Shown here piece by piece: positions 41,459-50,681 of a stretch of 61,965 nt of DNA. The notes below the pieces were generated by a model that saw nothing but the letters and a program-made list of their open reading frames with translations, searched no databases and was not told the DNA's origin. Source of the DNA: Phenylobacterium sp. (lineage in GTDB: Bacteria; Pseudomonadota; Alphaproteobacteria; Caulobacterales; Caulobacteraceae); contig NZ_SCTC01000065.1 in the NCBI RefSeq assembly GCF_004299445.1, forward strand, positions 1 through 61,965, written 5' to 3'. Made by a program: the position numbers and the translations under genes. Every line of letters starts with the position of its first letter. Positions within the stretch are counted from its first letter, which is position 1.

Positions 41459-42391
41459 ATGGGCGCATTGGAAGGCAAGGTTGTCCTCGTCACGGGCGGC
41501 GGCAACGGCATTGGGCGCGACTGCGCGCTCATCGCGGCGCAGGAAGGCGCCAAGGTGGTCGTCAACGACCTGGGCGGCGGCCTGAAGGGCGACGACGAGG
41601 GTTCGGCGGGTCCGGCCGAGGCGGTCGCCGCCGAGATCCGCGCCGCGGGCGGCCAGGCGGTCTCCAACTCCGACAGCGTGACCGACCTCGACGCCGTCTA
41701 CGGCATGGTCGAGCTCGCCAAGAAGGAATTCGGCGGCCTGCACGCGGTGATCAATCCGGCCGGCATCCTGCGCGACGTGATGTTCCACAAGATGACCGAG
41801 GCCGAATGGGATGCGGTCATCGCCGTCCACATGCGCGGCTCGTTCAACGTGGCGCGCGCCACCATCGAGCTGTTCCGCGAGCAGAACGACGGCGCCTACA
41901 TGTTCTTCACCTCGACGTCCGGCCTGTTCGGCAACATCGGTCAGGCCAACTACGGCGCGGCCAAGATGGGCATCGCCGGCCTCTCGCGGATCATCGCCAT
42001 GGAAGGCGCCCGCAACAACGTGCGCTCGAACTGCCTGGCGCCCGTCGCCTGGACCCGCATGACCCAGTCGGTGCCGATCAAGGATGAGGCCGCCGCCGCG
42101 CGCCGGGCGGTGATGGCGGAGAAGATCCGCGCCGACCAGCCGGCCCGCTTCTCCGTGGCCATGGTGACTCCCGCCGCCGCGCACGTCTCGGGCCAGATCT
42201 TCGGCTCGTCGGGCGAGAACATCATCCTCTACTCGCAGCCGCGGCCCATCGAGACCGTGACCAAGGAAGAGGGCTGGACGGTGCAGTCGATCCTCGACGA
42301 AGCCGTGCCGAAGATGGCGCCGAAGTTCTTCGACCTGAACCGCGGCCCCCTGCCGGGCAACAACCAGCAGCAGGCCAAGCAGCCCGCCTAG
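41459..42391 (+). CDS. SDR-family 3-hydroxyacyl-CoA dehydrogenase-like protein
   Basis: The 310-residue protein starts with the SDR motif VLVTGGGNGIGRDCALIAAQ and VVNDLGGGLKGDDEGS. The latter loop is typical of the dehydrogenase unit of multifunctional beta-oxidation enzyme type 2. Catalytic Ser (FFTSTSG), Tyr and Lys (NYGAAKMG) are present. The C-terminal 60 residues resemble the linker seen in those enzymes. It probably oxidises hydroxyacyl-CoA or steroid-like substrates. It stands alone between a repeat and a terminator. Confidence 0.88.
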   Translation: MGALEGKVVLVTGGGNGIGRDCALIAAQEGAKVVVNDLGGGLKGDDEGSAGPAEAVAAEIRAAGGQAVSNSDSVTDLDAVYGMVELAKKEFGGLHAVINPAGILRDVMFHKMTEAEWDAVIAVHMRGSFNVARATIELFREQNDGAYMFFTSTSGLFGNIGQANYGAAKMGIAGLSRIIAMEGARNNVRSNCLAPVAWTRMTQSVPIKDEAAAARRAVMAEKIRADQPARFSVAMVTPAAAHVSGQIFGSSGENIILYSQPRPIETVTKEEGWTVQSILDEAVPKMAPKFFDLNRGPLPGNNQQQAKQPA

Positions 42392-42416
42392 CCGGGTATT
42401 TCAACAGCGATTTCAA

Positions 42417-42447
42417 CGGCGGTGGGCGTCTCGCCCGCCGCCGTTTT
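42417..42447 (+). terminator. Terminator of the SDR gene
   Basis: CGGCGGTGGGCG pairs with CGCCCGCCGCCG (one G-T pair) around a 3-base loop, followed by TTTT. It is 25 bases after the SDR stop. Confidence 0.82.
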
Positions 42448-42481
42448 CGCGTCTGGCGCCGTCGTTGCGTGGATCGGACGC

Positions 42482-42793
42482 ATGAACTCCGGCTTGACCC
42501 ATACTGGCGCAATCGCCCGCGGACTGGCCTACGCGCCCGACGCCGTGACGCCGCGCACGTGGCGCAGCACGGCCGAGCTGCTGGCGCTGTCGGGCAAGTC
42601 GGCGTCGGTCGCGAGCGAGAATTCCGCCCAGCCTGAAGCCGATCCGGTCAGCCTGTTCCGGGCCAGCTCCTTCGAGCGCATCCGGGCCGAGAGCGCGATG
42701 ATCGTCGGAGAGGCGTTGCGCTCGCTGGCGGCGCAGAACCAGGCCCGGGCGTATGTCCGCCCCATGGCGCATCTGGTCGACGTTCGCATCTGA
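42482..42793 (+). CDS. Hypothetical protein upstream of aroC
   Basis: The 103-residue product contains RGLAYAPDAVTPRTWRSTAE, ALSGKSASVASENSAQPEAD and an arginine-rich C-terminal helix (SSFERIRAESAMIVGEALRS). It has no signal peptide or membrane helix, and no family is recognised. The ATG at 42482 is used because the earlier reading would begin inside the SDR terminator. It precedes aroC by 47 bases, so the two may be co-transcribed. The function is unknown. Confidence 0.6.
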   Translation: MNSGLTHTGAIARGLAYAPDAVTPRTWRSTAELLALSGKSASVASENSAQPEADPVSLFRASSFERIRAESAMIVGEALRSLAAQNQARAYVRPMAHLVDVRI

Positions 42794-42840
42794 CCGGCCC
42801 GTTTGGTGAAGCCGCCCGAAGCGGCTAGTAAGCCTCCGCC

Positions 42841-43953
42841 ATGTCGCACAACACCTTTGGCCATCTTTTCCGCGTGACCACCTGGGGCGAGAGCCACGGG
42901 CCCGCGCTCGGCTGCGTGGTCGACGGGTGTCCGCCCGGCATCGCGCTGACCGAGGCCGACATCCAGCCCTGGCTGGACCGCCGCCGTCCGGGCCAGGGCA
43001 AGTTCGTCACGCAGCGCCAGGAGCCGGACGCCGTCCGAATCCTCTCGGGCGTGTTCCAGGATGAGCGGTCCGATGGCCAGCGTACCACCGGCACGCCGAT
43101 CTCCATGATCATCGACAACGTCGACCAGCGTAGCCGCGACTACTCCGAGATCGCCCAGGCGTTCCGGCCGGGGCACGCCGACTACCCCTACTTCGCCAAG
43201 TACGGCGTGCGCGACTATCGCGGCGGCGGCCGGCAGTCGGCGCGCGAAACCGCCGCGCGCGTGGCGGCGGGCGGTGTGGCGCGCAAGATCATCGAGGGCG
43301 TCACCATCCGCGGCGCCGTGGTCCAGATCGGCCCGCACGCGGTCGACCCCCAGCGCATCGACTTCGGCGTCACCGGCGACAACGAATTCTGGGCCCCGGA
43401 TCCGGACATCGTCCCGGTCTGGACCGAGCACCTCGAAAAGGTGCGCAAGGCGGGCTCGTCCACCGGCGCCGTCGTGGCGGTCGAGGCCACCGGCGTTCCC
43501 GCCGGCTGGGGCGCGCCGCTCTACGGAAAGCTGGACGCCGAACTCGCCGCGGCCCTGATGTCGATCAACGCCGCAAAGGGCGTGGAGATCGGCGCCGGCT
43601 TCGGCTCGGCCGCGCTTTCAGGCGAGGAGAACGCCGACGAGATGCGGATGGGCAACGACGGTGCGCCCCTGTTCCTGTCGAACAAGGCCGGCGGCGTGCT
43701 GGGCGGCATTTCGACCGGCCAGGCCGTGACCGCGCGGGTGGCGTTCAAGCCGACGTCCTCGATCCTGTCGCTCCGGCGCAGCATCAACGAGGCGGGCGAG
43801 GAGATTGAACTGCGCACCAAGGGCCGTCACGATCCCTGCGTGGGCATCCGCGCCGTGCCGGTGGTTGAAGCGATGGTCGCCTGCGTCCTGGCCGACGCCT
43901 TCCTGCGCCATCGGGCCCAGACCGGTGGGGCGGCGTTCACGCCGGGGCGTTGA
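42841..43953 (+). CDS. aroC: Chorismate synthase
   Basis: AroC makes chorismate from EPSP with reduced FMN, the last step of the shikimate pathway; it feeds the tyrosine branch genes at 54559-57466. The 370-residue protein has all the family signatures: [57 protein letters not shown], and the C-terminal [18 protein letters not shown]. Length and motifs are normal. Confidence 0.97.
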   Translation: MSHNTFGHLFRVTTWGESHGPALGCVVDGCPPGIALTEADIQPWLDRRRPGQGKFVTQRQEPDAVRILSGVFQDERSDGQRTTGTPISMIIDNVDQRSRDYSEIAQAFRPGHADYPYFAKYGVRDYRGGGRQSARETAARVAAGGVARKIIEGVTIRGAVVQIGPHAVDPQRIDFGVTGDNEFWAPDPDIVPVWTEHLEKVRKAGSSTGAVVAVEATGVPAGWGAPLYGKLDAELAAALMSINAAKGVEIGAGFGSAALSGEENADEMRMGNDGAPLFLSNKAGGVLGGISTGQAVTARVAFKPTSSILSLRRSINEAGEEIELRTKGRHDPCVGIRAVPVVEAMVACVLADAFLRHRAQTGGAAFTPGR

Positions 43954-43956
43954 GCC

Positions 43957-44328
43957 CTACAGGCTCAGTGCGCAGCTCTCGCTGATGGTGGGGCGCGAGA
44001 CCACGATCCGCGACAGACCGGGGAACTTCACCCGCAGGCGTTCTGCGAAATAGAGGCAGAGATGCTCCAGGGTGGGGCGTTCCAGGCCCGGCTTCTCGTT
44101 CAGCAGGCCGTGGTCCAGCTCGCTCGCCACGCCCTTCAGCGCGCTTTCCAGGTCGGCGAGATCTGCGACCCAACCGACGGGTTCCTGGGTCTGGCCTCGA
44201 ACGGTGGCCTCCACTTTGAACGAATGGCCATGGAGGTTCGTGTAGGGCCTGTGATCGGGCCCATCTGCGAAGAAGTGGGCCGCATCGAACGTCGCGGCCT
44301 TGGTGATTTCGAAAACGGGCTGGGTCAT
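43957..44328 (-). CDS. queD: 6-carboxy-5,6,7,8-tetrahydropterin synthase
   Basis: QueD converts dihydroneopterin triphosphate to carboxytetrahydropterin on the route to preQ0 and queuosine. The 123-residue protein has zinc histidines in FDAAHFFA and LHGHSFKVE, the DHGLLNE motif, and the TLEHLCLYFAERL helix with the catalytic glutamate and histidine. It is the last gene of the queC-queE-queD operon, 33 bases after queE. Confidence 0.93.
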   Translation of the reverse strand: MTQPVFEITKAATFDAAHFFADGPDHRPYTNLHGHSFKVEATVRGQTQEPVGWVADLADLESALKGVASELDHGLLNEKPGLERPTLEHLCLYFAERLRVKFPGLSRIVVSRPTISESCALSL

Positions 44329-44361
44329 CGCAAAGAGTTGGGCCGCCGGGGCGAAAACGCC

Positions 44362-44994
44362 TCAGGCTATGCCGAGGTACTTGTGGGTTTGGACGCTTAA
44401 ACGCCAGCGAGGGTGTTCAAGGCAATAGGCGATGGCCGCGCGCGTGTTTGCGTCGCGGTCGGGCCCATCCATCGGCTGCAGCAGGAACCGTTCGAAATCC
44501 AGGTGCTCGAAGCGTTCGGGAGGCGCCTTGGTCTGGGGGAAGACCAGCTTCAGCTCCTGGCCCTGGGTCTGCACCACCTCGGCGTCGGCCTTGGGGCTGA
44601 CGCAGATCCAGTCGACGCCCTCCGGGACCGGCAGGGTGCCGTTGGTCTCGAGCGCAATCGCGAAGCCGCGGGCGTGCAGGGCCTCGATCAGGGCCGGGTC
44701 CACCTGCAGCAGCGGTTCCCCGCCCGTCAGAACGGTCAGCCGGTCGCTCGCCCCGCCCGTCCACGCCGCCTCGACCGCGGCGGCCAGGGCGTCGGCGTCG
44801 GGGAATCGGCCGCCGCCGGGCCCATCCATGCCCACGAAGTCGGTGTCGCAGAAGGTGCAGACCGCCTTGGCGCGATCGCGCTCCAGCCCGCTCCAAAGAT
44901 TGCATCCGGCGAAACGGCAGAACACCGCCGGGCGCCCGGCCTGACCGCCTTCGCCCTGCAGCGTGAGGAATATCTCCTTGACCGCGTAGCTCAC
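44362..44994 (-). CDS. queE: 7-carboxy-7-deazaguanine synthase (radical SAM)
   Basis: QueE is a radical SAM enzyme that rearranges carboxytetrahydropterin to carboxydeazaguanine. The 210-residue protein starts [18 protein letters not shown] and has the unusual cluster motif CX14CX2C (GCNLW, 14 residues between the cysteines, then CTFCDTDF), as in structurally known Que[11 protein letters not shown] binds SAM. The GTG start at 44994 overlaps the queC stop (GTGA). Confidence 0.93.
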   Translation of the reverse strand: MSYAVKEIFLTLQGEGGQAGRPAVFCRFAGCNLWSGLERDRAKAVCTFCDTDFVGMDGPGGGRFPDADALAAAVEAAWTGGASDRLTVLTGGEPLLQVDPALIEALHARGFAIALETNGTLPVPEGVDWICVSPKADAEVVQTQGQELKLVFPQTKAPPERFEHLDFERFLLQPMDGPDRDANTRAAIAYCLEHPRWRLSVQTHKYLGIA

Positions 44995-45707
44995 GAGTCC
45001 AAAGCGGGACGACCGCCCGCCTCCCACGCCTCGAAGCCGGTCTTGCGCAGTTCGCACGCGGGACAGGTTCCGCAGCCATGGCCCCAGGCGTGCAGGGTCC
45101 CCCGCTCGCCGAGATAGCAGGTGTGGCTCTCCTCGACCGTGATCGCCACCAGCGACTCGCCGCCCAGACCGTTGGCCAGGGCCCAGGTCTGCGCCTTCGT
45201 CAGCCACATCAGCGGCGTTTCGATCCGGAAGGTCTGCTGCATGCCCAGGTTCAGCGCCGTCTCCATCGCGTCGAGGGTCTGGCGGCGGCAATCGGGATAG
45301 CCGGAGAAGTCGGTCTCGCACATGCCGCCCACCAGCACGTTCAGTCTTCTGCGGTCGGCGAAGGCGGCGGCGTAGGTCAGGAACACGAGATTGCGGCCCG
45401 GGACGTACGTCGACGGCAGGCCCTTCTCGGTGAACTCAATCGCACGCTCGGTGGTCATCGCGGTCTCGCCGAGGGCCCCGAAGCTGCGGATGTCCAGCAT
45501 ATGGTCCTCACCCAACCGCGCGGCCCACTTGGGATACTCGCGCGCGATCCGGGCGCGGACGGCCTGACGCGCCTGAAGCTCGACGCCATGGCGCTGCCCG
45601 TAGTCGAAGCCCACGGTCTCCACGTGCTCATAGCGGTCGAGCGCCCAGGCAAGGCACACGGTGGAATCCTGGCCGCCGGAGAAGAGGACAAGCGCCTGAT
45701 CGGTCAT
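44991..45707 (-). CDS. queC: 7-cyano-7-deazaguanine synthase
   Basis: QueC turns carboxydeazaguanine into preQ0 using ATP and ammonia. The 238-residue protein has the PP-loop [25 protein letters not shown], the [16 protein letters not shown] motif and the zinc cysteines [12 protein letters not shown]. The ATG at 45707 (MTDQALVLF) is preferred to one at 45716, since family members begin near this point. It heads the operon. No queF gene is in the window. Confidence 0.94.
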   Translation of the reverse strand: MTDQALVLFSGGQDSTVCLAWALDRYEHVETVGFDYGQRHGVELQARQAVRARIAREYPKWAARLGEDHMLDIRSFGALGETAMTTERAIEFTEKGLPSTYVPGRNLVFLTYAAAFADRRRLNVLVGGMCETDFSGYPDCRRQTLDAMETALNLGMQQTFRIETPLMWLTKAQTWALANGLGGESLVAITVEESHTCYLGERGTLHAWGHGCGTCPACELRKTGFEAWEAGGRPALDS

Positions 45708-45960
45708 CGGCCCCATATGGGCCAGTGGCGCGCGCGAGGGAAGTTTGCAGGGCTACGCTGGGGTAACTTCGTTGTCGCGGGCGCCACAGTGCAGGCCGCA
45801 ATCCCTTACGTCGCCTTGGATTGCGTTGACAGGTCGCCCGGAGAGGTTGAGCTTCGCCACGCTGACGAGGGGCCACGCCGCCTCTTCGCCAGCCAACGCT
45901 TTCGCGGCGTATAGGCGACCAAGGGCCACAGAAGAGCCCGGACGCCCTGGGAGGATTTGA

Positions 45961-48822
45961 ATGTCAGAGACCCGAGCTCTTCGGAGCCTGTTGGCTGTGG
46001 GCGTTTCCGCCGCGGCCCTAACCGCGTTTGCCGCGCCGGCGCTGGCGCAAACCGCGAACGCCAACGTGATCGAAGAACTGGTCGTCACGGCGCAGAAGAA
46101 GGAAGAAGCCCTTCAGGACGTGCCGATCGCCGTGTCGGCGTTCGACCAGAACGCGCTCGAGAAATCCAAGATCGACGGCGGCCCCAACCTGGTGCTGGCC
46201 GTGCCGAACGTGAACTTCTCCAAGGGGAACTTCACCGGCTATAACTTCCAGATCCGCGGCATCGGCTCCAAGCTGGTGGCGGGTTCGGGCGACGCCGGCA
46301 CCGGCATCCACCTGAACAACGCCCCACTGATCGCCAACAACCTGTTCGAGACCGAGTTCTACGACGTCGAGCGCGTCGAAGTTCTGCGCGGTCCGCAGGG
46401 CACCCTTTACGGCCGGAACGCGACCGGCGGCGTGGTCAACCTCATCACCGCCAAGCCCACCGACCAGTTCGAGGGCAACATCCGCGCCGAGTACGGCAAC
46501 TACAACACCATGAAGGCGCGCGGGATGATCAACCTGCCGCTGGGCGAGCAGTTCGCCCTGCGTCTGGCGGGTTCGTACCTGAAGCGCGACGGCTTCGGTG
46601 AAAACCTGGTCACCGGCAACGACGCCGACGACCGCGACCTGTACGGCGCGCGCGCGACCCTGAAGTTCGAGCCCACCGACAAGTTCCGCGCCTGGGTGAT
46701 GTGGGATCACTTCGAGGAAGACGACAACCGCTCGCGGATCGGCAAGCAGTTCTGCACCAAGGACACCGGCCCGAACTCGGTCGGCGGCGTCGGCTACTCG
46801 GCCGCGGCCGGCGGCCTGATCGGCCAGGTCCAGCGCGGCCTGTTCAGCCAGGGCTGCCAGGCGACCGGTCTCTACACGCCCGGCGTGCTGGGCACGGTGA
46901 ACTCGCAGGCAACCCTCGGCGGCCTCTTCGGTGCCCTCGGCGGCTTCCAGACCGGCGACGCCTATGCCGGCAAGATGCAGACGCCGAATATCCGGGACAT
47001 CGAGTCGACCTTCGACCCCATCTACAAGTCCAAAACCGACATCTACGAGTTCAACGCCCAGTTCGACCTGACCGAGAACGTCACCCTGAACTGGCTGTCA
47101 GCCTACACGATCTACAAGCTGACGACGCGCCAGGACTACAACCGCTACACCCCCAGCGTGCCGTTCAACACCGCGCCGAACCCGGTCAACGCTTTCGCCG
47201 CCGTTCCAGGCTTCGCGGGGATCTACGCGGGCCTCTTCCCCGGTGGCGTCATCAACGACCCGCAGAATGGCCGCTTCAATCGCTTCACCACCAGCGACAT
47301 CTCGTCTGGCTATACGGAGCAGTGGAGCCACGAAATCCGGTTCCAGTCGGACTTTGATGGACCGTTCAACTACAACGTGGGCGCCATCTTCTCGCGCTAT
47401 CAGGCGACCGGCGATTACTACGTGATGTTCAACACGGGGACGGGCTTCTACCAGCTCAACAACCTGTTCAACACTGGTAATCCCAACTGCACCACCGGCG
47501 CCAACTGCGTGGCGATCGATCCGAACAAGGATCCGAACCGTTCAGGCCACAACTATTATGACGCCTACGGTCCGTATGACCTGACGTCCTATGCCGCGTT
47601 CGGCGAATTCTACTACCAGATGACCGACAACTTCAAATGGACCCTGGGCCTGCGCTACACGGTCGATGAGAAGGATGTCGAGAACCACGCGGTGAACCTC
47701 GGCACGCCGGGTTCGGGCATCAGCGGCCCGCTGCCGGGCACGCCGGCGATCCTGAACGTCAAGTTCAAGGAGCCCACCGGCCGCTTCGGCTTCGACTGGA
47801 AGCCGGATCTCGGCTTCACCGACGAGAGCCTGATCTACGCCTTCTACTCGCGCGGCTATAAGGCCGGCGGTCTGAACTCGCCGTGCAGCGGCGGGGCGGG
47901 CGTGATCTGCGGACCGGCGACCTTCGAGCCCGAGTTCATCAACTCGTACGAAATCGGGATGAAGAACACGCTGCTCAACGGCACGATGCAGCTGAACCTC
48001 ACCGGGTTCTACTACGACTACAAGGGCTACCAGATCTCGAAGATCGTGAACCGGGCTTCGACCAACGAGAACATCGACGCCAAGGTCATGGGCGCCGAAT
48101 TCGAGTCGATCTGGCAGCCGGTCGAAGGCCTCCGCCTGAACGCGGCCATCGGCTATCTCGACACCGAGATCCAGGACGCCGTGTCGATCGACACCTTCAA
48201 CCGCACCGGCAGCAACCCGCTGCTGACGCTGGTGAAGTCCAGCGCGGCGTCCAACTGCGTGGTGTCCACCGCCCATGCGGCCACGGCGCTCGCCATCTCC
48301 AACTCCATCAACAATCCGTTCGCGCTGCTTGGGGTCTGCACCACGGTCCCGAACGCGGCCGGCCAGCAGGTCGGCGCCGGGACCAACATCCTGGGCACCG
48401 GGGCGATCGCCACAGGCACCAACGCCTTCGGCGGTCTGGTCAGCGACGGCGTTCCGGTCGACCTGGACGGCAAGCAACTGCCGAACGCGCCGCATTGGAC
48501 CATCTCGCTGGGCGCCCAGTACACCTGGACGTTCGGCGACTGGGACGCGACGCTGCGCGGTGACTACTACCACCAGACCCAGACCTACGCCCGGATCTGG
48601 AACACCCAGCCGGACCGCATCAAGGCCTGGGACAACGTCAATCTGACCTTCACGGTCGTGAACGACGAGATGGGCGTCGAAGTGGCGGGCTTCATGAAGA
48701 ACGCCACCAACGAAAAGGCGATCACCGACTTCTATCTGACGGACGACAGCTCCGGCCTGTTCCGGAATGTCTTCTACACCGAGCCCCGCACCTACGGCGT
48801 CTCGATCACCAAGCGCTGGTAG
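45961..48822 (+). CDS. TonB-dependent receptor 1
   Basis: The 953-residue outer-membrane protein has a signal peptide (AVGVSAAALTAFAAPALAQ), the TonB-box-like IEELVVTAQKKEEALQDVPI, a plug domain with LRGPQGTLYGRNATGG (about 140-160), and a beta barrel ending in an aromatic C-terminus (YGVSITKRW). There is no N-terminal signalling (STN) extension. The ribosome binding site GGGAGG precedes the ATG. It is monocistronic with a strong terminator and stands next to a sulfatase and a second receptor, so uptake of a sulfated or large polar compound is plausible. Confidence 0.95.
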   Translation: MSETRALRSLLAVGVSAAALTAFAAPALAQTANANVIEELVVTAQKKEEALQDVPIAVSAFDQNALEKSKIDGGPNLVLAVPNVNFSKGNFTGYNFQIRGIGSKLVAGSGDAGTGIHLNNAPLIANNLFETEFYDVERVEVLRGPQGTLYGRNATGGVVNLITAKPTDQFEGNIRAEYGNYNTMKARGMINLPLGEQFALRLAGSYLKRDGFGENLVTGNDADDRDLYGARATLKFEPTDKFRAWVMWDHFEEDDNRSRIGKQFCTKDTGPNSVGGVGYSAAAGGLIGQVQRGLFSQGCQATGLYTPGVLGTVNSQATLGGLFGALGGFQTGDAYAGKMQTPNIRDIESTFDPIYKSKTDIYEFNAQFDLTENVTLNWLSAYTIYKLTTRQDYNRYTPSVPFNTAPNPVNAFAAVPGFAGIYAGLFPGGVINDPQNGRFNRFTTSDISSGYTEQWSHEIRFQSDFDGPFNYNVGAIFSRYQATGDYYVMFNTGTGFYQLNNLFNTGNPNCTTGANCVAIDPNKDPNRSGHNYYDAYGPYDLTSYAAFGEFYYQMTDNFKWTLGLRYTVDEKDVENHAVNLGTPGSGISGPLPGTPAILNVKFKEPTGRFGFDWKPDLGFTDESLIYAFYSRGYKAGGLNSPCSGGAGVICGPATFEPEFINSYEIGMKNTLLNGTMQLNLTGFYYDYKGYQISKIVNRASTNENIDAKVMGAEFESIWQPVEGLRLNAAIGYLDTEIQDAVSIDTFNRTGSNPLLTLVKSSAASNCVVSTAHAATALAISNSINNPFALLGVCTTVPNAAGQQVGAGTNILGTGAIATGTNAFGGLVSDGVPVDLDGKQLPNAPHWTISLGAQYTWTFGDWDATLRGDYYHQTQTYARIWNTQPDRIKAWDNVNLTFTVVNDEMGVEVAGFMKNATNEKAITDFYLTDDSSGLFRNVFYTEPRTYGVSITKRW

Positions 48823-48853
48823 CACCAGCGCATCCTTTCCCAGGGAAGCTTTG

Positions 48854-48884
48854 GGGCCGGCGGAGCAATCCGCCGGCCCTTTTT
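48854..48884 (+). terminator. Terminator of TonB receptor 1
   Basis: GGGCCGGCGGA pairs with TCCGCCGGCCC around 4 bases, followed by TTTTT. It lies 32 bases after the receptor stop codon. Confidence 0.88.
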
Positions 48885-49011
48885 CATTCGCGATGACCCG
48901 TGGCGCGAGGCGCGAGGCCCCTCGACGCCGAGGCCAGGCTCAGTTCATTCCTGTGAGGGTCGGCGGCCGTCCGGCCTATCCCGATGCGCGCGTCGTCGAG
49001 CGGAGAAGATC

Positions 49012-50364
49012 ATGTCCGGGCTATCCCAACCCCATCGCCGCCAGCTGCTGGGGGGCGCCGCGTCGCTTGCGGCCGGAGGCCTCGCGGGGTTCGCCGCCCC
49101 GCACCGGGCGCCCAACATCGTCGTCGTGCTGGCCGATGATCTGGGCTATGGCGACCTGGGCTCGTACGGCGGGCGACTGATCCGCACGCCGCACCTCGAC
49201 CGCATGGCGCGGGAGGGCGCGCGGCTCACAGACTTCTACGCCTGCGCCAACATCTGCACCCCCTCGCGCGCCGGCCTGCTGACCGGCCGCTACCCCATCC
49301 GCACAGGCCTGGCTCACGAGGTGATCCAGCCCAACGACAGCCGCGGCCTGCCGGCGGGCGAAGTCACCATCGCCGAGGCGTTGCGGCCGGACTACGCGAC
49401 CGCCCTGGTCGGCAAGTGGCACCTGGGACATGTCGAGCCGCACTGGCCGCCGACGAGGCACGGCTTCGATCTGTTCTTCGGCCTGCCCTACAGCCACGAC
49501 ATGAAGCCTCTGGGACTGTTCACCGCAGGGCCCGGCGTCGAGCTCACCCGAGAGGACGTGGACATGGCGCGGCTGACCCAGCGCTTCTTCGACCGAGGCC
49601 TGGCCTTCATCGACGAGCAGAAGGCGAGGCCGTTCTTCCTGATGCTCGCGCTGACGGCGCCCCATATACCCCTGGACCCGCACCCCGACTATGCGGGCCG
49701 GTCGCCGGCCGCTGCCTATGGCGACGTGGTCGAGGAAGTGGACGCAGGGGTCGGACGGCTCTTCGCCCATCTGCGCAAGTTGGGCCTCGACCGCGACACG
49801 CTCGTGGTCTTCACGTCCGACAACGGCCCCTGGTTCGAGGGCTCGGCAGGCCCCCTGCGCGACCGCAAGGGCGGCCAAGGGTGGGACGGTGGCTATCGGA
49901 CGCCACTGATTGCCCGCTGGCCGGGCGTCATCCCCGCGGGCCTGACGAGCGACGCCATCGGCATGAACATCGACCTTCTGCCCACCCTGCTCACCGCCGC
50001 GGGAAAGCCTCTCCCTGCGAATGTCGAACTGGACGGCCGCGACCTCACCCAGGTGCTTACTCGTCGCCGCGCGCCCTCGCCGCACGAGGAGCTGGTGCTG
50101 TTCAACAACGAGCAGGTCGCCGCGATCCGCACCCAGCGGTGGAAATACGTAGCCCGCGCCTACTACCGCGGCTTCAACGTGCCGCTGGGTTCGCGAGGCG
50201 ATCTTCTCTTCGACATCTCGGCCGACCCGTCCGAGGCCTACAACCTGGCCTCCGCGAACCCGGGCGTCGTGGCGGAAATGACAGCCCGGCTCAAGCGGGC
50301 GCAGGCGCTGTACGAACCTATGGGCGTCGCCGCCAAAGCCGCCGCCCCGACCCCTCCGAGATAG
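49012..50364 (+). CDS. Exported sulfatase (arylsulfatase family)
   Basis: The 450-residue protein has a twin-arginine signal (HRRQLLGGAASLAAGG). The type I sulfatase motif is CTPSRAGLLTG, where C82 is converted to formylglycine; metal ligands D42 and D43 lie in ADDLGYGDLGS. GKWHLGH, APHIPLDPH and TSDNGPWFEG complete the active site. It hydrolyses sulfate esters in the periplasm; the maturation enzyme is not in the window. It lies between two TonB receptors, each with its own terminator, so it may have its own promoter. Confidence 0.93.
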   Translation: MSGLSQPHRRQLLGGAASLAAGGLAGFAAPHRAPNIVVVLADDLGYGDLGSYGGRLIRTPHLDRMAREGARLTDFYACANICTPSRAGLLTGRYPIRTGLAHEVIQPNDSRGLPAGEVTIAEALRPDYATALVGKWHLGHVEPHWPPTRHGFDLFFGLPYSHDMKPLGLFTAGPGVELTREDVDMARLTQRFFDRGLAFIDEQKARPFFLMLALTAPHIPLDPHPDYAGRSPAAAYGDVVEEVDAGVGRLFAHLRKLGLDRDTLVVFTSDNGPWFEGSAGPLRDRKGGQGWDGGYRTPLIARWPGVIPAGLTSDAIGMNIDLLPTLLTAAGKPLPANVELDGRDLTQVLTRRRAPSPHEELVLFNNEQVAAIRTQRWKYVARAYYRGFNVPLGSRGDLLFDISADPSEAYNLASANPGVVAEMTARLKRAQALYEPMGVAAKAAAPTPPR

Positions 50365-50681
50365 GGGGAATCTGGCGCACGATCGTGCGCTTTGATGACT
50401 TGGTATGAACACTGTGGGATTTCGCCGTTACGCCATCCCTTGCCCTGCAAGGAATCGGCGACCGTTGTTCGGTTTTGATCTGACGTTTCGAAAATGCGGT
50501 CTTTTCGCCACACTCTGAAAAAAGGCGAAGACAAAAGGCTCTAACTTATCACTGGTGAGTTGACGCCGGCCGCGACCCAGCTTGAGGGTCCGCGCCCCGG
50601 GCGCCTCCCCGCGCCCGCTCCGAAAACTAGGCAAATGACGAGGCCGGCGGCGATCCCGCACGCGCGCTCGGGAGGATTTCC
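50365..50681. promoter_or_regulatory. Untranslated region upstream of TonB receptor 2, with a 16-bp palindrome
   Basis: No gene is seen in these 317 bases, which are more AT-rich than the surroundings. A perfect palindrome GCGCACGATCGTGCGC lies at 50375-50390, just past the sulfatase stop, and is followed by TTTG. It may be a small terminator or a regulator site. The final part holds the ribosome binding site GGGAGGATTTCC of the receptor. Confidence 0.45.
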